DNA of 64,000 nt, from NCBI RefSeq assembly GCF_004799035.1, contig NZ_MWIO01000032.1, positions 55,939 to 119,938 of the forward strand, given 5' to 3'. Shown one piece after another: positions 59,260 to 64,000 of the stretch. Position 1 is the first letter of the stretch. Each line of letters begins with the position of its first letter. Made by a program: the position numbers and the translations under genes. This stretch comes from Rhodanobacter lindaniclasticus. Lineage in GTDB: Bacteria > Pseudomonadota > Gammaproteobacteria > Xanthomonadales > Rhodanobacteraceae. The notes beneath the pieces were generated by a model. It saw only the letters and a program-made list of their open reading frames with translations. It made no database searches and was not told the origin of the DNA.

Positions 59260-61937
59260 GCCTTGTGGACCATGAATGCCCGGCCAACCCGGTGCTGAAA
59301 ACCTACCAATGCCAGGCGCTGGATGCGTTCGAGCGGTTCCTGCTCGGCTACCGCGACCACGGCGCGGTGCAGGCCTACGAAACGCTGGCCCGCGAACGTT
59401 TTGGCGTGGGCGTGCCCTATCGCTCGCCGCAAGCGCTGGTCGCGGACGATGTTCCCTGCGTCTGCCTGCGCATACCCACGGGTGGCGGCAAGACCCTGAT
59501 TGGCGGTCAAGCCATCCGTCGCGTCAACGATGCCCTGCTGGGGGTGCAGCACTCGCTGACCCTGTGGCTGGTGCCGACCGAGGCGATCCGCGAGCAGACG
59601 CTGCGCGCCTTGAAGTTGCGTGGGAACCTGCTGCATGACTCGCTGGTCGACGAACTCGGCCGGTTCAGCGTGCTGACCATTGACGAGGCGCTGGGCTTGC
59701 AGCCTGGCGTGTTGGACACCTGTAACGTCATCGTCGTGGCCACCATGCAGTCCTTCAAGCAGGAGGATACGGGCCGGCTTGGCGTGTACAAGCAGAACGG
59801 CCAGCTGATGGCGAACTTCGAGGGTGTGCCCGCGTCGGAGGTGGGCAACCAGTCGCTGGTGGATGTGCTGCGCCTGCGCCGGCCGTTCGTGATCGTGGAC
59901 GAGGCGCACAACCAGGGAACCCAGCTTGCGTTCGACACGCTGGCGCGGCTGTCGCCTTGTGCCGTGCTGGAGCTCACCGCCACGCCGGACCGGAGCTACC
60001 AGCCGTCCAACGTGCTGTTTTCCGTCTCGGCTGCCACTCTGCAGGCCGAAGACATGATCAATCTGCCGGTGGAACTGGCCGCCCACGGCAACTGGCAAGT
60101 GGCGCTGCGCGAGGCCATGAATTGCCTGGCTGGTCTGCAGATCGAGGCCGACGCCGAACGGGCGGCCACCGGCGAGTACATCCGGCCGCTCATGCTGTTG
60201 CAGGCGGAGCGGCGCAGCGAGGGCCAGGACACGTTCACCGCCGAGCGCGTCAAGCAGATACTGGTGGAAGACTTCGAGGTGGCTGCCGACGCGGTTGCCA
60301 TTTCCACCGGCACGCTGGACGAACTGGGTACTACCGATATCGCCGATCCGGCCTGCAAGCTGCGCTACGTGATTACCGTGGACAAGCTGCGCGAAGGTTG
60401 GGACTGTCCGTTTGCCTATGTCCTGATGAGTTTTCGCGCCAGCTCCACGAGTACGGCGCTGGAACAGATTCTCGGGCGCGTCCTGCGCATGCCGCGCGCG
60501 CGGCGCAAGCAACGCGAAGCCCTGAACAAGGCCTATGCGTTCGCGGTATCGCAGCGCATCGTGGAGGTGGCGCAAAGCCTGCGCGACGGGCTGGTCAACG
60601 CCGGCTTCGAGCGCCAGGACGCGAAGGACTTGATCCGTGCTCTTGGCAGCGACTCCGGGCAGGATGATTTATTGCGTCAGCAGGACAGCGTGACCGTGCC
60701 GCTGCCGCAGAAGGACGACCAGCTGGAGTTGCCGGACTTGTCGGCGTTGCCCGAGGCGACACGCAAGCGCTTCGAAAAGAACCTGGAGCTGTCTCCGGAA
60801 ACCGGCAGCATGACGCTCCGGGGGCAATGGACCCGCAACGATCAGCAGGCCTTGAAGGAAGCTTTCCACTCGGCCCAGGCCGCGGCTGCTGTCGAGGAGG
60901 CCTTTGCTCATCTCAACGCGCCGGGAAGGCAGCATATTCCGACGCCATCGGAACGGGGAGACAGCTTTGCCGTTCCACTGCTGGCATGGCGGCAAGGCGA
61001 CTTGCTGGTCGATGCCGGCGAGTCGCCAGCGCTGGAGGGTGCATGGAGCCTGCGGGACGTCCCGGCGGAGTTGAAGGAAAGCGAGTTCCCACGCGAATTG
61101 GAGGCCATGCAGCGAACGCGGCTGCGGATCGACGAAAAGGGCAAGGTCAGGAGCGACCCCGGCGAAAAGCTCGACGTGCAGATGCGATTGTTTGTACGCG
61201 AACCGGCAAGTGAAGCCGGGTTGCTGTGGTGGTTGGAGAACCAGCTGCGCGACCCCAATGGCAACATGGACCCTGCCGAACTTGCCGCGTGGTTGTCGGG
61301 CGCGTTGCGCTATTTGCAGGAGCATCGCGGCTTCACCATCGACGAACTGGCATATCGCAAGTTTCGCCTGCGCCAGGTGTTGGCGGCGCAACTGAAGGCG
61401 GCCAAGCATGGTGCGACCGCGCAAGGCCTGTTGAGCTTGTTGGGCGACGAAGCCCATTTGAGCGTAGGCGATGACTTGCAGCGCGTATTGAGTTCAGGGC
61501 GCTACGCCTGGGACTGGCAGTACAGCGGCTTCACGACACTCAAACGCCATTTCTTTCCGCAAATCGGCAATCTGAAATCCGAAGGCGAGGAATTCCTGTG
61601 CGCCGAGTTCATCGCCAACGATATGGCTGGCGTGGACTGCTGGGTCCGCAACGTCGAACGCAAGCCCAGTTCATTCTCCTTGCCTACTTCTTCTGATCGC
61701 TTCTACCCCGACTTCCTGATTCGGATGGATCATGGCGGCATCATTGCGGCGGAATACAAGGGCAACCACATCGCAACGGGCGATGAAAGCAAGGAGAAGA
61801 AGCGTATTGGCGAGCTGTGGGAGAGGCGCAGCGCCGGGCGCTGCGCGTTCGCGTGGGTGGAGAACCAGGATTGGTCCTCGCTCAAGGAAGCGGCGTTGCG
61901 CCTGGCTGGTGCGACGGCGAAAAGGGTGGATGGCTAG
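59256..61937 (+). CDS. res: Type III restriction enzyme (Res), SF2 helicase plus nuclease
   Basis: An 893-residue ATP-dependent restriction subunit. The N-terminal superfamily 2 motor has Walker A PTGGGKT (residues 74-80), DEAH in VIVDEAHNQG, motif III LTATPDRS and motif VI QILGRVLRMPRAR. A C-terminal PD-(D/E)XK nuclease is seen as YPDFLI (Asp819) followed by AAEYKG (Glu833, Lys835). Both halves appear intact. Coupled to mod by a 4 bp overlap, and to the next small gene by an 8 bp overlap. Confidence 0.92.
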   Translation: MSLVDHECPANPVLKTYQCQALDAFERFLLGYRDHGAVQAYETLARERFGVGVPYRSPQALVADDVPCVCLRIPTGGGKTLIGGQAIRRVNDALLGVQHSLTLWLVPTEAIREQTLRALKLRGNLLHDSLVDELGRFSVLTIDEALGLQPGVLDTCNVIVVATMQSFKQEDTGRLGVYKQNGQLMANFEGVPASEVGNQSLVDVLRLRRPFVIVDEAHNQGTQLAFDTLARLSPCAVLELTATPDRSYQPSNVLFSVSAATLQAEDMINLPVELAAHGNWQVALREAMNCLAGLQIEADAERAATGEYIRPLMLLQAERRSEGQDTFTAERVKQILVEDFEVAADAVAISTGTLDELGTTDIADPACKLRYVITVDKLREGWDCPFAYVLMSFRASSTSTALEQILGRVLRMPRARRKQREALNKAYAFAVSQRIVEVAQSLRDGLVNAGFERQDAKDLIRALGSDSGQDDLLRQQDSVTVPLPQKDDQLELPDLSALPEATRKRFEKNLELSPETGSMTLRGQWTRNDQQALKEAFHSAQAAAAVEEAFAHLNAPGRQHIPTPSERGDSFAVPLLAWRQGDLLVDAGESPALEGAWSLRDVPAELKESEFPRELEAMQRTRLRIDEKGKVRSDPGEKLDVQMRLFVREPASEAGLLWWLENQLRDPNGNMDPAELAAWLSGALRYLQEHRGFTIDELAYRKFRLRQVLAAQLKAAKHGATAQGLLSLLGDEAHLSVGDDLQRVLSSGRYAWDWQYSGFTTLKRHFFPQIGNLKSEGEEFLCAEFIANDMAGVDCWVRNVERKPSSFSLPTSSDRFYPDFLIRMDHGGIIAAEYKGNHIATGDESKEKKRIGELWERRSAGRCAFAWVENQDWSSLKEAALRLAGATAKRVDG

Positions 61938-62289
61938 AAACGGGCATCAGGGGCAATTTCCCATGGTCGATTTCCGTCAAGAGAAAACTGCGCACTACGA
62001 CATCCGGGCTGAAGAGTCGCAACTCATCGAGGCGGTGCTCGGCCTAGCGGACTGGCTGGCAGCTCAAGCGGAGACGACTGGTTCCCAACTTGCCGCCATC
62101 GACAAAATGCGGGTGTTCTTGCGCAACCTTCCGGCCCCTCCACCTCCCGAATTCAATGGTGAATTCGGCTTCAGCTTCGATCACGACGACCCGGATATCG
62201 GTCATGCCGGTTGTTGGATGGTCAGCGTTTACCGGGGAATGTTGGAGACTTTCTGCGACTATCGGGGTCAGGTTCACTTACTGCCGTGA
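61930..62289 (+). CDS. Small unknown protein, third gene of the restriction-modification unit, 3' end altered
   Basis: A 119-residue protein that I do not recognise. ATG 61930 overlaps the res stop by 8 bp; an alternative is ATG 61963. It has an acidic N-terminal helix (ESQLIEAVLGLADWLAAQ), a Pro-rich turn (LPAPPPPEF) and an acidic segment FSFDHDDPDIGHAGC. The last eleven codons (CDYRGQVHLLP, stop) lie inside the palindromic repeat at 62257-62316, so the native C terminus was probably lost when the repeat came in. Possible roles include an accessory or immunity factor for the restriction operon, by position only. Confidence 0.7.
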   Translation: MARNGHQGQFPMVDFRQEKTAHYDIRAEESQLIEAVLGLADWLAAQAETTGSQLAAIDKMRVFLRNLPAPPPPEFNGEFGFSFDHDDPDIGHAGCWMVSVYRGMLETFCDYRGQVHLLP

Positions 62290-62316
62290 GAAAATGAATC
62301 TGACCCCGGTCTTTCT
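62257..62316 (+). repeat. 60 bp palindromic repeat, left copy
   Basis: CGACTATCGGGGTCAGGTT begins an imperfect palindrome whose arms end in CACTT and AATGAATCTGACCCCG. The right copy at 63437-63496 is nearly identical and in the same orientation. Such REP-like palindromes are often associated with REP-associated (RAYT/IS200-like) transposases. It overlaps the end of the 119-residue gene. Confidence 0.85.
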
Positions 62317-62325
62317 GTTCTACGG

Positions 62326-62862
62326 TTACCGGCAGACGGCAGTATTAAACCATGCAAATAGGCTGCCCCATGGGAATGCCTTAGCGAACACAACCAGATG
62401 TAGGCCAACAAAAATCCAAGGAACGACACGTTCGATATGAGAAAGCGGCCGATAGAGCCTCGGGTTTCTGCCGCGCTCTACTGCGTCCCATTCTGCGGCA
62501 TAGGGGCTTATAGGAAGGCGTTCTTCGATCTGTTGCACCACCTCCCACTTGGCAGTGTTGAGGTCTCGATATGACGTGATGATGTTGAACCAAAGCACGC
62601 ATAGCAAAATGCCTGCAATTGCCATTAACCATAAGTAGTCGGTGCTGTCCTTTGACGTAAGGTAACCGGCGAAAGCAAGGATCGCCGAATTCACGCTCAG
62701 GAAGTAAGTATTGGCGCTTGTTCTTCGCTGGCTAATCCTGTCTGCCATTTCTACGTACAGCTTGTACTGATCAAGCAGATGCGAATGCCATTTGTCGTTG
62801 GCAGGGTAGACCGTTCCCTCGGATACATCGTGCCATAGCGTGCGTTTGGAAGAGTCAGTCAT
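62326..62862 (-). CDS. Small multi-pass membrane protein coupled to the TIR-like gene
   Basis: A 178-residue protein with three likely membrane helices at about residues 52-68, 77-97 and 146-164, and a conserved-looking cytosolic helix YKLYVEMADRISQRRTSAN before the first. The middle loop SYRDLNTAKWEVVQQIEERLP and PYAAEW is characteristic of a membrane-protein group found next to nucleotide- or TIR-linked defence genes, though I cannot name the family. Its ATG overlaps the TAA of the TIR-like gene (TAATG at 62860-62864), so the two proteins are made together. A membrane-perturbing effector is a possible role. Confidence 0.7.
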   Translation of the reverse strand: MTDSSKRTLWHDVSEGTVYPANDKWHSHLLDQYKLYVEMADRISQRRTSANTYFLSVNSAILAFAGYLTSKDSTDYLWLMAIAGILLCVLWFNIITSYRDLNTAKWEVVQQIEERLPISPYAAEWDAVERGRNPRLYRPLSHIERVVPWIFVGLHLVVFAKAFPWGSLFAWFNTAVCR

Positions 62863-63251
62863 TAGCGGTTTCCATGCACTAATAGCTTCAAATTATCCCA
62901 AGTCCAGTTATACATTTTGTCAGTAGCTGTCGCGTTTGCAGGCTTCTTGCAGACTTTGTCTGCGTAACCCTGCAAAAGAAAGTATGGCTTTTTGAGTTCT
63001 TTCGCGATAGCTAGCTCCACCTCGACCCCCTTGGCAGTGTGCGTCGTGGTGCTACAAAGCACGCAAACAACATCCGACCGTTCAATGCGCCCACGCACCT
63101 TCTGCTTCCAGTCGCCAGTCAGATGCTCTTTAACTGACGCATCCACGATGTCGAAAGGGGTGTCCTTGTGTTTGGATTGACCCACAAGCAGCATTTTGAG
63201 ATCAGCATCGTGGTCATAGTCGAAGCTGATGAATAAACGTTTAGCGGTCAT
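62862..63251 (-). CDS. ThsB/MTH538-like TIR-fold protein
   Basis: A 129-residue single-domain protein with the flavodoxin/TIR-like pattern of the MTH538 (DUF1863, ThsB-type) family: first strand KRLFISFDYDHDADLK (residues 4-19), middle strand RSDVVCVLCSTTTHTA, and the helix VEVELAIAKELKKPYFLL with Glu79 in the position of the conserved Glu of TIR-like enzymes. ThsB proteins of the Thoeris system make a cyclic ADP-ribose-type signal. No ThsA gene is adjacent. ATG 63251 is preceded on the minus strand by GGGGAG. Family assignment rests on motif resemblance. Confidence 0.7.
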   Translation of the reverse strand: MTAKRLFISFDYDHDADLKMLLVGQSKHKDTPFDIVDASVKEHLTGDWKQKVRGRIERSDVVCVLCSTTTHTAKGVEVELAIAKELKKPYFLLQGYADKVCKKPANATATDKMYNWTWDNLKLLVHGNR

Positions 63252-63295
63252 ATTTTTCTCCCCTGTGTTGTTCGTGTGGTCACTGAAGAAAGTCG

Positions 63296-63329
63296 GCAGG
63301 ACGTACCTGTCTAGGGTGAAACGTCCTGC
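63296..63329. other. 9 bp inverted repeat upstream of the TIR-like gene
   Basis: GCAGGACGT (63296-63304) and ACGTCCTGC (63321-63329) are perfect inverses with a 16-base gap, about 45-78 bp upstream of the start. It could be an operator or a leader hairpin. The rest of 63252-63510 shows no gene. Confidence 0.5.
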
Positions 63330-63436
63330 TACTGATGCGAGATTGCATCGCTCGTGACTTGATCGCTTCGCCCTCAACCACAACATGCCTGTCGCTGTTG
63401 CTGCGGTCGCTTCGCATGATCACGGCGTCCGCACCC

Positions 63437-63496
63437 GACTATCGGGGTTAGGTTCACTTGACTGCCGTGAGAAAGTGAACCTGCCCCCGATCTTTT
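63437..63496 (+). repeat. 60 bp palindromic repeat, right copy
   Basis: Nearly identical to 62257-62316 and in the same orientation, with one extra base (CACTTGACTG against CACTTACTG) and a few substitutions. Together they bound about 1.1 kb holding the two-gene TIR-like operon. Confidence 0.85.
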
Positions 63497-63510
63497 GAAA
63501 ACCGCGACGA

Positions 63511-63861
63511 TCATTTGCTCAGATCGAGATCGGGCTGATCCAGTGAAGTCTTGTGGTCGTGTACTTTCACAATCACGCGCTGCAGCTTGAGGGCGGTCCC
63601 CGACTTCGTCTGTGTCACACGCACATCGCAGGTGAGGGTATCGCCCTTACGGAACGCTTCCCCATTGTTCACGCGACCGATGAAATCTTCATCTTCCATC
63701 GCGTAGCCCAGCGTCTCGGAGCCATTCCACATTTTCCACTTGTTGCCGTCTTTAAAACTGAGGCTCTCGATAACAAGCCCCATGCGGCTAGTGCTTTCGG
63801 TCAGCGTCTCCTCATCGCCGATGGGGTGGTAGAACAGGGCCTCATCCGTGGTGGCTTGCAC
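63511..63861 (-). CDS. Unknown protein, probably 5'-truncated
   Basis: A hypothetical protein of at least 116 residues from GTG 63861. The frame stays open to 63933, and the extra codons (ending VEPIEISSDGAQLVQ) look coding, but upstream a TAG at 63934-63936 closes it and no ATG or good GTG/TTG start with a ribosome binding site is seen. I therefore think the 5' part was lost or frameshifted. The domain is rich in strands (RMGLVIESLSF, TLTCDVRVTQTKSG, LQRVIVKVHDH) and has EDEDFIGRVN. No family recognised. Its 3' end is 14 bp from the right palindromic repeat. Confidence 0.55.
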   Translation of the reverse strand: MQATTDEALFYHPIGDEETLTESTSRMGLVIESLSFKDGNKWKMWNGSETLGYAMEDEDFIGRVNNGEAFRKGDTLTCDVRVTQTKSGTALKLQRVIVKVHDHKTSLDQPDLDLSK

Positions 63862-64000
63862 GAGCTGTGCGCCATCGGAGGAAATCTCAATGGGTTCTAC
63901 CCCGATTCTGCGGACACTTTCACCTTGTATCTTCTACACATCTGACGCTTCTGACGAATAGAGAGGTGCAGATATCGGTGTGCGTCGCTACATGTGAATA

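Noticed and set aside
57000..64000. A prophage or integrative element as source of the accessory region
   Set aside because: No integrase, phage structural gene, relaxase or direct att repeat with a tRNA is visible here; only the repeat-bounded 1.2 kb segment looks mobile.

Overview
The window looks like the chromosome of a GC-rich gammaproteobacterium of the order Lysobacterales (Xanthomonadales), most likely the Rhodanobacteraceae (Rhodanobacter, Dyella, Frateuria or Luteibacter type). This rests on gene content and order: surE-pcm-yqaA-nlpD, rlmE-ftsH, tig-clpP-clpX-lon-hupB-ppiD, mltD-gloB-yafS-rnhA-dnaQ, divergent ppsA/ppsR, rpoE-rseA-mucD-lepA-lepB-rnc-era-recO, a FabV-type enoyl-ACP reductase and a methylthioinosine-type phosphorylase. 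The genus is an inference.

Layout. 1-6.4 kb: surE (5' end cut by the window edge), pcm, a DedA/YqaA membrane protein, nlpD, two small minus-strand genes, rlmE and ftsH. 6.5-7.6 kb: six tRNA genes in two transcription units. 7.6-16.5 kb: a protein-quality-control block (tig, clpP, clpX, lon, hupB, ppiD) with tRNA-Val and tRNA-Asp. 16.6-21.4 kb: mltD-gloB facing yafS-rnhA-dnaQ, then a PP2C phosphatase. 21.5-26.8 kb: tRNA-Ser, a TetR regulator, and divergent PEP synthase and its regulatory kinase/phosphatase. 26.8-27.2 kb: a minus-strand tRNA-Ala/Glu/Asp operon with a textbook promoter. 27.3-37.8 kb: antiporter, FKBP isomerase, UDP-glucose dehydrogenase, slyX, yaiL-like gene, FadB-like beta-oxidation protein, and a GGDEF/EAL protein. 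37.8-50.4 kb: the sigma-E regulon operon and the lepA-lepB-rnc-era-recO run, then a response-regulator/Hpt protein and a YdbH/YdbL-like envelope pair. 50.5-56.9 kb: rlmD, CYTH, nagZ, hpt, MTIP, csp, fabV.

From about 57 kb the sequence becomes accessory. HicB, HicA, a type III modification methylase, a type III restriction helicase/nuclease and a 119-residue unknown follow one another with 1-8 bp overlaps or a 1 bp gap, so they read as one translationally coupled operon. Next to it a lower-GC segment of about 1.2 kb, bounded by two near-identical 60 bp palindromic direct repeats, carries a two-gene minus-strand operon for a ThsB/MTH538-like TIR-fold protein and a small multi-pass membrane protein. 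This toxin-antitoxin, restriction and TIR cluster is the best candidate for an undescribed defence arrangement here. The window ends in a gene fragment with no convincing start.

The intergenic DNA is also informative. There are REP-like palindromes (32.3 and 50.5 kb), a second palindromic repeat family (54.2 and 55.5 kb), short tandem repeats beside lepB, recO and hpt, an inverted duplication of the 3' end of tRNA-Ser, and a sigma-E-type promoter followed by three consecutive hairpins in the rpoE leader.
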